DNA of 64,000 nucleotides from Isoetes taiwanensis (taxonomy: Eukaryota; Streptophyta; Lycopodiopsida; Isoetales; Isoetaceae), in assembly GCA_021234155.1 (NCBI GenBank), contig JAJEKV010000063.1, positions 6,695,710-6,759,709 of the forward strand, written 5' to 3'. How positions within the stretch are numbered: the first letter of the stretch is position 1; every line of letters starts with the position of its first letter. Shown here in pieces: positions 10,571 to 21,617 of this stretch. A program made the position numbers and the translations under genes. The notes under the pieces are model-generated. The model saw only the letters and a list, made by a program, of their open reading frames with translations, ran no database searches and had not been told where the DNA came from.

Positions 10571-10868
10571 GGCTCAAAGAATGCGGAATCACGAAAAGGA
10601 ATGGGCGGTTAGGTTTAACTGATGAGTGACAAGTGGCGGCCATGCAAAAGAAGACCCTAAAAAATAGACGTTTTTAAGTAAATATGGACCAAAGGACAGA
10701 ACAATAAAAATAGACAGCTTTGCAATAAATGTGCCCGAAAAAGTAAATGCGCTTTTTTTAAATTGACATACACGTATTGAAATTTAAATTTTAAATTTTG
10801 AATTCTCACGACGCCCGCCCAATTTCAAATTTATAGTACGGTCCGCCTGGTACATTTTCAATTTCAAA

Positions 10869-12829
10869 CTAGTAATGGTACCCAGCCTTGCTGGGCATAA
10901 ATTAGGAACCTTTAATTTCTTTCTTTTTTTATTCTCCCTTTTTTTTTTCTAACCCCGTTCTCCCTCCCTTTGCCTTCCCTTTCCCCTTTCCCTTTTTTTT
11001 CTTTCTCTTTTTCTTATAAGCTTTTTCCCGCTCTTCCCATTTTTCCACTACTCTCTTTCCCTTTCCTTTTCCCCTTCCTCTTCCTTTTCCTTTTCCTTTT
11101 CTCTTTCCCGTTTCTCATGCATTTTTTTCGTTCTCTTTTGCTTACCTTTTCATGTGCCCTTTTCTTCCTTTCCCCACCCTCTTCCTCTTGATCACGTGCC
11201 ATTTTCCCCATCTCTTTTCCCATTTCTCTCTCTTCTTTTCCTCATGCTCTTTTTGCTTTCCCTTCTCCTTTTTCCGCTTCCCTTTTCCTTTCAACTTTCC
11301 ATTCCCTTTTCATACTTTCCCCACCCTTTTGCTTTGCGATGTTCCCTTTTTCCCTTTCCTTTCTCTTTCCCCTTCCTTTACATTTTCCCTTTCCCGTTCC
11401 CTTTCGCTTTTCATATGCCTCTTTCCATTCCCTTTTCTCAACCTTTTTTATGTACCCTTTTTCCTTCTTTCCCCATCTTCATCCCCTTTTTCCCCTTTCC
11501 ACTTTCTCCTTTCTTGTTTCTTTTTTCTTTTCCCTTTCCCATACTCTTTTTCCCTTTCTTTCTTCTATTTCCTCACCCTTTCCCTCTCCCCTTTTTTCTC
11601 GTGCCCTTTTCTCCTTCCTCTTTTCCTATTCCTTGCTCCCTACCCTTTGTCTATTCTAATTTCCCCCCACCTTTTTCCTCATTTTTCCATCCTTTCCCTC
11701 TTCCTTTTTCTCGATGCTCTTTTTGCTTTCCTTTTTCTCTTTCTTCACCCTTTCTCTTTTCCCCTTTTTTCACGCCCTTTCATTTTTTCTCTTTTTCTCG
11801 TTCCCTTTTCCCAAGTTCTCTTTTTCCCTTTTCCCCTCTCTTTTCCTTTTTACTTTTCTTTTTCCCATAGACTTTGCAACCTTTTCTTATTTTCCCTTAC
11901 CTTTTTCTCCTTTTCTCACCTTTACTTCTTACCCTTTTCCGTTCCCTTTCCCCCTCGCCTATTCTATTCCTTTTTCTATTTTCTTTTATCTTTCCATTTT
12001 CCTTTTCTCCTTCTCTTTCCTTTTTCCTCTTACCTTTCCTTTATTCCTTTTCCTTTTTCCCTTTTCCCTTTTCCCTTTTCCCTTTCATCGTTTTTCCTTT
12101 TCCCTTCCCCTCTTCCTTTTCCCTTTTCCCTTTTCCCTTTCATCGTTTTTCCTTTTCCCTTCCCCTCTTCCTTTTCCCTTTCATCGTTTTTCCTTTTCCC
12201 TTCCCTCTTCCTTTTTTCCCTTTTCCCTTTTCCCCCGCTTCCCTTTCATCGTTTTTTTCCTTTTCCTTTTCCCTTTTCCCTTTTCCCTTTTCCCTTTTCC
12301 CTTTTCCTTTTCATCGTTTTCCTTTTCCCTTCCCTTTTCCTTTTCCCTTTTCCCTTTTTCCTTTTCCCTTTCATCATTTTTTCTTTTCCCTTCCCTTTTC
12401 CGTTTCCCTTTTCCCTTTTCCCTTTCATCATTTTTCCTTTTCCCTTTCCCTTTTCCGTTTTCCGTTTTCCCTTTTCCGTTTTCCCTTTTCCCTTTCATCT
12501 TTTTTTCCTTTTCCCTTACCCTTTTCCTTTTCCCTTTTCTCTTTCATAGTTTTCCCTTTTCCCTTTCATCGTTTTTCCTTTTCCCTTCCCCTTTTCCTTT
12601 TCCCTTTTCCCTTTTCCCTTTCATCGTTTTCCTTTTCCCTTCCCCTTCCCCTTCCCCTTTTCCCTTTTCCCTTTTCCTTTTCCTTTTTCCTTTTCCCTTT
12701 CATATTGAAGCCATAGTCAAGATGAAATTTTAGTTGAAGACACGCACACATCATCTCCACCATTGGTCAATCAAATCCTCGACCGTCCGATTTAGGGTGC
12801 GGTCCATTACACAACATTATAATATAAGA
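10869..12829 (-). mobile_element. Helitron B, carrying a polypyrimidine tract
   Basis: On the minus strand the 5' end is TCTTATATTATAATG starting at 12829. The 3' end at 10869 is the hairpin GCCCAGC/GCTGGG (one mismatch), then ACCATTA and CTAG. The flanks are A and T as expected. At 1,961 bp it is the shortest complete copy here. The interior is almost entirely the TTTTCCC tract. It split the region upstream of the element-1 transposase. Confidence 0.75.
10915..12704. repeat. 1.8-kb polypyrimidine (TTTTCCC-type) tract
   Basis: The plus strand is almost pure C and T for about 1.8 kb. It is irregular at the left, with interspersed CTTTTTC and CCCTTTC. From about 12050 to the right it becomes a regular array of CCTTTTCCCTTTT blocks broken every 60-80 bp by TTTCATCGTTTTT-like spacers. 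All three forward frames are open for long distances and read as Phe/Ser/Pro/Leu polymers; these are compositional artefacts. The tract is confined to Helitron B. Confidence 0.95.
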
Positions 12830-12885
12830 TTAGGGCCCCACCAATATTTGATTTACGTCCCGCCTGCATTTGAATTTGAATTTGA

Positions 12886-12897
12886 ATATATATTGAA
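12886..12897 (+). promoter_or_regulatory. Possible TATA region of the element 1 transposase
   Basis: GAATATATATTGAAC lies about 105 bp before the first suitable ATG (12996), directly downstream of the Helitron B insertion. It is preceded by TTACGTCCCGCC. Position and composition fit a plant TATA box. There is no further support. Confidence 0.3.
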
Positions 12898-12995
12898 CTA
12901 TGGTGGGAGAATTGATTTTTGAAATACTCTCGAGGAAGCGGAGCGGCTAAGCCATTTCGTTCTCTCACATTCTTGGGCAAAGAACTTCTTGACGG

Positions 12996-15900
12996 ATGGC
13001 GTGCGATTCACCAAAGGTAGGTTTCTTTCGGTATATACGTTCATTCTTTGCCTGGATTGGTATAGAACATTATTGATGATAAGATTCGACAGATAAAAAG
13101 ATAATTTTGAGAGATGTATGTTCGGTCCCCTCTATATTCTATCTCGGGTAGCATGGAAGCAGGGCCAAATGGGTGCCAAATGGGCGGATAGACCTCCTGA
13201 ATATGTATCATTCACAGGTGCACATGTAGAAAGAGTGGCTATGTTTCATTTATGTATAGCACCTCAAGATTACTAGACCGAGGAGCCAATTTTAGCGACT
13301 AAAAGCAGCAGGGGGGAGGAAATTGGGCGGGTGTTCAATTTCAACTCCTCAAAGTTACTAGACCAGGGAGCAAATTGGGCGCTCGCCCAATTTCAGCAGC
13401 TAAGAAACACTGCAACAGGGAGGAAATTGGGCGGCTGCCCAATTTCAACTCCTCAAAGTTACTATACCAGGGAGCAAATTGGGCGCTCGCCCAATTTCAG
13501 CAGCTAAGAAACACTGCAACAGGGTGGAAATAGGGCGGGTGCCCAATTTCAACTCCTCAAAGTTACTATACCAGGGAGCAAATTGGGCGCTCGCCCAATT
13601 TCAGCAGCTAAGAAACACTGCAACAGGGTGGAAATTGGGCGGCTGCCCAATTTCAACTTCTCAAAGTTACTAGACCAGGGAGCAAATTGGGCCAGCCCAA
13701 TTTGACCAGACTAAAACATCAACAGCGGGGGGAAATTGGGCGGCTGCCCAATTTCAACTCCTCGAAGTTACTAGACCAGGGAGCAAATTGGGCGCTCGCC
13801 CAATTTGAGCAGCTAAGAAACACTGCAACAGGGAGGAAATAGGGCGGGTGCCCAATTTCACCTTTCCAATTTACGTAACAACAGGGAGAAAATTGGGCGC
13901 CCGCCCAATTTCACCATCTAAGGAGCATGTGCTGTAACTTTGCTCTTGAACTGATTCATTTTTTTTGGTGCAGGAGGTGTACCTATTCAAAGATGGTCGG
14001 GCAGTTGGCAAAGGGACCATGGGAGCTAGGGAGAGATGCCACTTTAAAGACATCCCAGATGGACTTGTGAGTGTGGGTGTTCTAGCTGTGTTTGAGGGGC
14101 ATCATGTTCTCTCTTGGCCTACTCCAGAAGCAAGTACCTTAGGTGAGGCATTGGGTTCCTTCATTCTCTGGAGGGAAAGTGATGTTCATGACTCGATGTC
14201 GGGGCGTGCGTCGGCGACAAGAAGACGGCCCGAGGGGAAGCAACGAGAGACACCATGTCGCTAACTAGGTACACACTACTGGAGACTGACTGCGAAATTT
14301 ATCACTCTTGTGCTGCCATCCCTGTAGCGAAGGGATTTATATCCTTCACTGGTCCAGACGATGCAGTATGTGACCAGTTCTTGGGTATGAAGACCGTAGG
14401 GGTGTCTGTTACTGGAAGGCTTTCCCCTCCGACAGAGGTGAACTTCCGGTGTCCGGCATGTTTGACAATACCTAAAGCGGGCATGCTTTTGAGGTGGAAT
14501 AATGATCTAGTTAGGGTTTGTGGGGTGAAGGTGTCGGAAATTTTAAGTCTTGGCCCAGATGGAACAAAGATGATCTGACGTCGAGCGGAGGGCAGCTTCG
14601 GAGATTGAAGCATCCGCGATCTGAGAAGCGTAAATACACCTTCCATTCTCGTCGGCCAAAGAAAGCATCAAAGCCTCCAAAGATAGATCGGCTAACAACC
14701 AATGAAGCCATCTTGAGGTATAGGAAGACCATGTGTTGCAAACAGAGATGTTGTGAGAAATTCAGTAGGGATCAAGCTATAAACATCTTGAAAGGATTTC
14801 TTTGCCATGAAATCGAAAGTGATAGCGGGACCACTTTTGTGTATGACATGTTAGGCAACAATATGAAGGGTAGAAGGGTTCATCGACTAGTCTTGCAAGG
14901 CATCGATTAATACGTGAGAGGGCTTGGTACCTTGGTCTTGGGATTTCAAAGTCGGGTATCTGAAGTGGAAGGTAGAATTCGCTCCCCTGCTTTCGAAAGG
15001 CCGAGCATGGCAATTCAGGCACTATGAAAGCACGTGCGGCCACCTTGGCCTCAGAGGCTGTTTTTTCCATGTTTGTGAAGGAAAATTGTGAGTCTTTACC
15101 TCACCATAGCAGGAGGAATGATGATGGGATTCGAGAAAACGTGAGGAAGTTGCCTGCTATGTTTACGAAGACATGCATTCTCGAAGAGGTCAACGCTGAA
15201 GTGATGGCTCTCACAGGCAAGAAGGTATCTGCGACAGGATTTCATAGGACGTGGAGACGTAGCTTCAAGGACGTCAGTATTGCTAAGAAGAATGCATTCT
15301 CCAAGTGTGACACTTGCGAGGTTATCCGCACGAAGCTGCTGAAGACCAAGGATGAGGCTGAGAGGAGAATATTGCATGATCAGAGAAGGGCACATAGACT
15401 AGAGCAGCAATCATGTCGCACCCCATCTTGGTCATGGAGACTGTTATCCCACGGCATCCTCGAGACTTTGTATGTATCATTCACGACAAAATGGATCAGG
15501 CAAAGACTATGATTCCAAAGTTGTTCGATTCCGTGAAGTCCCTTTGGAGACTAGATAAGCTAAAGACTTCATTGGCAGTGCACTTACCCACGCCATGGGA
15601 GAGGGTGCTATGGAAATTTTGCTTTGGATCTGTGGGTCGAGGCGACTCCAACTTCCATGTAGGTTCTTTGAATAGTATTTTGAAAAGGTTGGAGCTGCCT
15701 AATGAGTTTGCGAGGAGGCCATCTTGCCTTTGTCGATCCATCAGTCCCCAGTTGGGCGAGGGCCTTTACGTGACACCACTGCGCTAAGCGTCAAGTTGTC
15801 GGCTTTGTCATGCGGGAAGAGCATCCCGTTGCCATCCCTCAACCTGAGGGACCCTCATTGAAGCGTCTCCCTCGCAAATTCTTTGTTGCAACTAGACAAT

Positions 15901-17086
15901 GCATCCGGACAAAACAAAAATAGGTATGTATTCTCGTATCTTTCATACCTTGTATATCCGGGTGTTTTCGAGGAGATTGAGTTAGGGTTTATGATGCCTG
16001 GCCATACACATGGCGATATAGATGCTATGTTTGGAAATTTTCATCTACCTTGAAGAAAGCCGAAGTGCTAACCATGCCCGAGTTGTTGTATGAATTTCAT
16101 ACGTGCAATCTCAACACGCCAGTGCCATATGTTGTTCATAAGGTTCCAGATTGGAAAGGTTTCATAGAAGGGTATATCCCTGATGGGGAAGATAGATTGA
16201 CAGGTCACACTGAGCCTCTGACCTTTTTGTTTGCTATGAATGGTGGCCCGGCTGTCATGTACCATAAGGCTCGTCCTACGTTCGTGGATTGGCTACCTGC
16301 TGGTGGAATAAGAATGTGGAAAGAAGGAGAGGATGGAAAACCCCTAATGCCATCTGGAAATCCGAAGATGCTAGCACCTAAGAGCTCGGTGAAAGACATT
16401 GGTCAGCTCCGAAACAGTATCCATAAGCATATCCTCCATTGGGTCGCATGCTCGACGAACAAGAAGGGCACACCAGAGACGGCCAAATATACAGCACAAT
16501 TTACGGCGACAATTGAATATTGGATGGGACTCTTGGAGCATCTGAGTAACATCACCAACGTGGAAGGTCCTTACGAGGACTTTTGGCCGCGCACTAGGCA
16601 AGATAGACTTGACGTACCTGATGTGGTGGCTGTGGTGGAGCCAATTGCAACCATCACTCCTGCTTATGTTGGTCCATTGAAGGATAAGCCCGTACCAGAA
16701 TTCAATCCTTTCAAGGATTTGAAGAAGGGCATGTTTGTATTGGCGCCCTCTGATGATGTCTTGTGCCCAACATGGCTAGGGTATGCTACAGAAGAACCCC
16801 AAATGGATGATAAGAAAGACAACTTGAGACTATCCGAGGTCACTTGGTGGGAGCTGTCCACAGTAGGGAACCGGTGTTCCCGACCAACTATATCAATTGT
16901 TGGAAGAAGAGATGGAGGCCGACCAACGCTAGTGACCGCATTGAGATAGAGAGTATCGACTACGGCTTGGAGTCCTTGAATAAGAAGAAGCTACCAAACA
17001 CCGTCAAGATTCCCACACTTGTTGCGAGAAGCATATCGGCACTTGCGGGGATGTATGTTAGTGTTATCGAAGCGTCTCTTTTATAA
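12996..17086 (+). pseudogene. Element 1 transposase-like gene (DUF7869 type) with DUF8039-like N-terminal region
   Basis: A possible short first exon (ATGGCGTGCGATTCACC, donor at 13017) is followed by an intron full of palindromes and a TTTGGTGCAG acceptor at 13972. The next exon, VYLFKDGRAVGKGTMG..TPEASTLGEALGSFILW, resembles the DUF8039-like region of plant transposon proteins. Then come CCKQRCCEKFSRDQ (about 14730) and FHRTWRRSF..AFSKCDTCEVI (about 15240-15320). The core motifs are IIHDKMDQAKTMIPK (about 15480), LDNASGQNKNRYVFSYL (about 15895) and MMPGHTHGDIDAMFGNF (about 15990). The C-terminal part from 16050 reads VPDWKGFIEGYIPDGEDRLTGHT and ends near 17086. The order and spacing match DUF7869 proteins; the conserved Asp residues suggest an RNase-H-like transposase core (inference). 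Several frameshifts and stops break it. Element 2 carries a clear homologue. Confidence 0.7.
13320..13911. repeat. Array of element-1 palindromes, 52-bp period, upstream of transposase exon
   Basis: Twelve palindrome-like sites start at 13320, 13372, 13424, 13475, 13528, 13580, 13632, 13684, 13733, 13785, 13837 and 13890, so the period is 52 bp. Two variants alternate: one with centre GCTCGC and one with GGCTGC or GGGTGC. The higher-order unit is therefore about 104 bp (AGCAGCTAAGAAACACTGCAA and CTCCTCAAAGTTACTA spacers). The array sits in the presumed intron just before the 13973 exon of the transposase gene. Confidence 0.9.
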
Positions 17087-17141
17087 AAAGTCCACAATTC
17101 AAGGTATTGTCCATATTTAATGAAACTGTGCTTAACCCACA

Positions 17142-17884
17142 GTATTTTGGACTAAGACTACACACGATTTTGTTTGAAAACGTCATTCATGCTCATCACA
17201 TTTATTTTCGATTTTATTTTGTTGCATTGCGGCAAAAAACATCATGCATGCTCTGTCCTATTATTATTATTTTACATTTTTTGTCGGTTAGAACAGCACG
17301 CCTCATAATCCGTTAATAAAAGCACGACAATGAAATAAAGGACAGCCGAACAGAACAGTTTCATCTGCCGGAAAATGTCTGTCATCCCATCAAAATTTAG
17401 TATGTTATTTTTGCAGTTGTTTGGCTATTCATAAAACAGGTGGCATCAATTGGCAATGCCAGAATGAAAGGAGAGTTTGACATGAAAATTGGCTCTTTAT
17501 GGTTGCCGCATAAATGGAACAGACGATTAGAATTTCGCTGGAAACATCTGATTTGGCGGCAACGAGTCTCCATCTCATACCTCCTCTTGATTTCTTAAAA
17601 TAGACACCATGTGAAATCAACACGCTCCATGTGATTCAGTTATTTTTCCTTCCATTCCAACATAGAAAGTCAAGTACTCCTCCTCAAAGAAAGGATGAAT
17701 AAGTCTAACGATTAGATATACAACATTCCAAGAACTATCTTTAATTGTTGTAACTTATCCATCTATAAAAGCAGTACATGGGCTTCAGAGATCACTAACA
17801 GAGATCACTCTATCTATAAAAAGCGTGCCTTAGGCTCCATCTATAAAAGCAGTACTTGGGCTTCAGAGATCACTACAATTGAAG
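17142..17884 (+). promoter_or_regulatory. Promoter region of dirigent pseudogene A, duplicated TATA segment
   Basis: From 17142 the sequence matches 27572-28246, the upstream region of the intact dirigent gene, interrupted by small indels. The proximal part is duplicated: CTATAAAAGCAGTAC followed by GGGCTTCAGAGATCACT occurs near 17763 and again near 17841. The second TATAAAA lies 37-43 bp before the ATG at 17885. The point where the homology begins marks the edge of element 1. Confidence 0.6.
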
Positions 17885-18428
17885 ATGAAGGCTTTACTCG
17901 CATCCGCATTGGTTTTGATTCTCTTGCACTTTGCAAACGCATATACTCATCATGGCCAACTCCAAAGCAAGACATCTAACATGGTGTTCTACATCCATAC
18001 CAAACTTTCAAAACCAAATGAGACCGCCCGAGTCGTGGCTAGCACAGATGGAGACTATGTTACTACTACAAAGTGGGGAACAATTGGAGTAGGTGATATT
18101 CTCTTCTTCTTTACGAGCGATCCTAACACTTCCAAAAGCCATAGGAAGGCTCAAGTCCATGGTTATAATTGCGGGCGTTGTGTACAATCGACTTTCCACA
18201 TGCTCAAGAAATTTTGATCACTGTCATAGAAACCGATCAATACAATGGCACATTTTGTATCAATGGTCGAGGCGTCGCCTATGGTTCCGAGCTACTCGCA
18301 ATCGTCGGCTGAACTGGGACTTTAGAGGCGTGAAAGGTTGGGCCAACTTCACTCATGTGGAAATTAATTCACCAGATTCTGTAACATTTGTTAACGCTAC
18401 TCTTGTATACCCTTTATATTCTTTCTAG
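17885..18428 (+). pseudogene. Dirigent-like pseudogene A
   Basis: This is a close copy of the intact gene at 28247-28783. It starts MKALLASALVLILLHFANA (signal peptide) and keeps the N-terminal half in frame. Then it suffers several indels relative to the intact copy: an extra A in CCAAAAGCC near 18137, an extra base in CAATCGACTT near 18190, and a 3-base gain plus a 1-base loss around 18295-18320. The C-terminal GVKGWANFTHVEINSPDS..VYPLYSF is recovered in another frame, ending at 18428. It cannot make a full dirigent protein. Its 3' flank switches into Helitron sequence at about 18539, which suggests it is cargo of Helitron C. Confidence 0.85.
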
Positions 18429-18733
18429 TACATGTAAGAAGCATCATCTCATCATACACATTGAAGATTATGCTCTACATTTTGAAGATTATGTTCTCAG
18501 AATAAAATTTACTTTGTACTAATATAATATATTGGAGCATGAGATAGGGTTTTTCTAAGTGCAAACACATGGTGTTCATCAATTCGGGAAGGGTCATAAA
18601 CCTTTCAAAGGAGGCAACATGATGCCCATCAAAAAATAGTCCAACAGTCCAACATAACACATTACCACCCCACACATTAATACCCCTCTTTGTGAAGAAT
18701 CGCACGGAAAGCCCGTCGATCGTGGTCTATTTA

Positions 18734-19183
18734 TAACCAACACATAACTACCATTGACATTAATAAATATAACCATTGGAACCAACACATTTAAATTAAA
18801 ATCCCCCTTAAACCCCCTTTGGTTTGGGTGCATATTCACACGGGGGGTAACTCCGGGCATCGAGAGCTGTCGGATTGGCATATTCGCCCCATATTCCTTA
18901 ATCTACACCGTACGTAAAGTTCCTCATTTGTGGGGTATGCAAGTACAAGATTTGCTATACTGTATAACAAGATTCGCAAAATACTATAAGATTTCAACCG
19001 GAATACTATATGGTGTTGATTTAAATGCGTGCAAAATACAATTATGAGGGCTCTCGCTGCCCTACGTCACCCCCCGTGTGAATATGCACCCAAACCAAAG
19101 GGGGTTTAAGGGGGATTTTAATTTAAATGTGTTGGTTCTAATGGTTATATTTATTAATGTCAATGGTAGTTATGTGTTGGTTA
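18734..19183. mobile_element. 450-bp foldback or MITE-like element with long inverted repeats
   Basis: About 120 bp at the left (TAACCAACACATAACTACC onward, to the CACGGGGGGTAAC stretch near 18851) recur inverted at 19068-19183. Only a couple of mismatches separate the arms. TTA stands on both outer sides (18731-18733 and 19184-19186), which would fit a 3-bp target duplication such as PIF/Harbinger elements make. The 200-bp centre has no reading frame of note. Confidence 0.7.
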
Positions 19184-20318
19184 TTATACTAAAAAAAATT
19201 TTTGGCCCTTCGGGCCATAAAAAAAAACAGACGTGAGAATATAACAGACATGTAGCAATATGTGTAGCAAAGATTATCTACAATTGGGCACCTTGTTTAT
19301 GGAAAACTATTCAAATCTCCGAATCAAATATACAATCTTAATTTATGAAAAAAAAGTAGAGAACATAGTTAATATAATAGGTTCTGTGCATGCAATGTTT
19401 TGCTGTTAAGCATGGCCAACCGGATTAGTATGGTCTTTGATGAAAATCATTACAAAAGCTGGCAGGAGTTGCACAATATGCATCGCTTCAACAGTGGCGA
19501 GCTCTGCCAAACTTCTTCCAAACTTCTTCCATCGCCTCTTCATCCTCTCCTTGCTGCATAAGAAGCTTCTCTTCTTCAAGGATCTATGAATTTCTCTGCT
19601 GGTCAACCAAGATGTTCTATCTACGCACCGTGTACCTTGAAGAAGACTCAGCAACTTCATTCGACCTACAACAAATTATGTAAGTGTTTAGCATGATATC
19701 TAGGCCATGGATTCCTGCCTTCTTGGCTACATAAATTTATAAGCGTCCTCTTCAAGGACCTCCTAATCTGTTCATGATCATGAAAACATTTTAAGCTAAC
19801 TCTATGTGCTCATGGAAAGCAATCCAGCAAGAGGACACAGCTGCTCTTGCTGCTGCCATGAACTTGAAGACAACACTTCCACATGCTATTATCCGAGGTG
19901 CAGTTGGAGAGCTTTGCTGATTTCACAAAGTATTCAGATTATTCAGCTCATAGAGCCTTGCTTCCATTATCCCTAAATCAATTATTGGAAAAATGGCCAA
20001 AAGCATAACTTTGAACTCTATTCTTTGACAACATCCATCGTGAAAGAGTTAAGAGAATCTGTAGAAAACATGCTTCAACCATTGCTGTATATTTAGGAAG
20101 GTATGAATAATGTGAAGAGGGTAAAACAACAGAGGCCTACAGCGTCTACAGCAGATCCAATCAGATCCAATGCATGACTGCAGGTCTGTTACTACGTTTT
20201 TAAAAGATAGGCCATTCTTGGAGGATGAATGATTGCTCTGAGAAGAAACCATGTACCTTCTTACACTGCCGAATTGGAAGCTTCAGGCCACTGCATAAGA
20301 GCATTACTACAACCATGG

Positions 20319-20449
20319 AAAATCGCTTCGCCGTCCAATCCCTCCATGGTTCTGCCATTGCGAAATTGCCACAGAGCAGCCAGGAAAAATCGCTTCGCCA
20401 TCCAATCCCTCCATGGTTCTGCCATTGCGAAATTGCCACAGAGCAGACG
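20319..20449. repeat. 67-bp tandem duplication
   Basis: AATCGCTTCGCC(G/A)TCCAATC and the following bases through CCACAGAGCAG occur twice in a row, at about 20319-20382 and 20386-20449, with one base difference. The block lies inside the insertion in Helitron C. A possible small frame across it encodes the duplicated stretch but shows no known domain. Confidence 0.85.
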
Positions 20450-21617
20450 AAGAACAGCAGACGATTTGGGAGGGCACGATTTACCCTAATCATTTTAGGA
20501 GAACCCTAAAGTAAAAGCTCTCGAGCCTTGCATGCCATGTTAGAAATTTTTTATTTTTGAAGGGGATAAACCATTGTCTAAGTGCCATAAAAAATAATGA
20601 AAGCGTATGCGCACTCTAGATGTACGCATTAGTACATCAATTGAAATACACCACAAAATCATAGCAAAACCTTAGTGAAAAGCGTACAAAAATACAAAGG
20701 AAACCCCCTGTTATTATGCTACATATTCTATGATATTCTAGCGGTCGAAGATGCAGTGCACTTTAATATTATACTCCAAGACAACATTTATATTTAGCAA
20801 TCCATGCACATTATACCATTGCTACGCACATTATACCATTGCTACGCACAAGAGTAAAGTAAGATTAAAGTAAGATTAACTGCCTTTGTTGTGAAGGTTT
20901 TTGTTAATGGTTTTGCATGGAATTTTGTTAAGTGGTAGCCTTGGTTTTGTTTTTATTTACCCCTTCCCACCTTGATAAGAGGATTAATTACTATTCATTG
21001 TGCAAATGCTAAGGCTAATTCCAACTACAATCCATATTACAATCCACATTAGATCTAACCAAGTTTATGTGGTTAGTCATTAGGACATAATACCTTTTGA
21101 TATAGCAATGAATGGGTCAATGTAAAGTAGGTTGTGCACTATTGCAATACATGATATAGTCACTATCTCTTACAACAAAAGTCATACTTCTAATCCAAAT
21201 GCATCCGATATTGTAGACACTCTTTTGCGCATTACCAAGCATCAATTGCTAACATAAAGCCCACATGACCCATAGAAATATGTCTATCAAGTATAGTCAA
21301 CATAATATTCAAAAGTAGTATCTTCGAGACATTATCCTCATACCCTTCAGGCATTTAAAATTTCGCATAGACATACGATCCCATAATACAAATTTTTATG
21401 AAGGTGGTATTTTTGAGTGACCATTATCATACCCCTCTAATGTTGAAAATCCTTTACAAGTCCTCACTATGTTTCTACTGCGTTTGTTGGTCTTTGATAG
21501 GGATCAAATGTAGCAAAGCAACATGGGGCTTGGTTATTCTCATTTCAGCCAAAACCTTTACAGGCTCCCAATCTATGCTCTCAACTTATGCCCAGCAACG
21601 CTGGGCACCGTTACTAG

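Larger units (their letters stand above)
1..17142. mobile_element. Element 1: large DNA transposon with divergent transposase and ParB-methyltransferase genes (left end outside window)
   Basis: Two decayed genes point away from each other: a ParB-like plus methyltransferase-like gene on the minus strand (5157-9482) and a DUF7869-type transposase on the plus strand (12996-17086). The AAATTGGGCG-armed palindrome occurs throughout and nowhere else in the window. Two Helitrons (1161-5060 and 10869-12829) interrupt it, and palindromes at 1113 and 5085 lie just outside both ends of the first one. The right border is put near 17142, because from there on the sequence matches the promoter region of the dirigent gene at 28247. 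No terminal inverted repeat was identified. Without the Helitrons the visible part is about 11.3 kb, close to the 12.1 kb of element 2. Confidence 0.7.
18539..21617 (+). mobile_element. Helitron C, 3' part, joined to the dirigent copy
   Basis: The plus-strand 3' end is hairpin GCCCAGCAACGCTGGGC, ACCGTTA and CTAG at 21614-21617, followed by T. The backbone (18539-18730 and 20725-21617) matches Helitrons E and F in reverse orientation at 58838-59925 and 62811-63800. It is interrupted by an insertion of about 2 kb (18731 to about 20724) that is absent from E and F. The 5' end was not found to the left, so whether the dirigent copy and its promoter are inside the element is inferred from Helitron F, which has the same junction. 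The part of the insertion between 19190 and 20315 shows no gene. Confidence 0.65.

Noticed and set aside
11152-12733. Long open frames of up to 465 codons in the pyrimidine tract
   Set aside because: All forward frames are open because the strand has almost no A or G; the products are Phe/Ser/Pro/Leu polymers with no start context. Compositional artefact.
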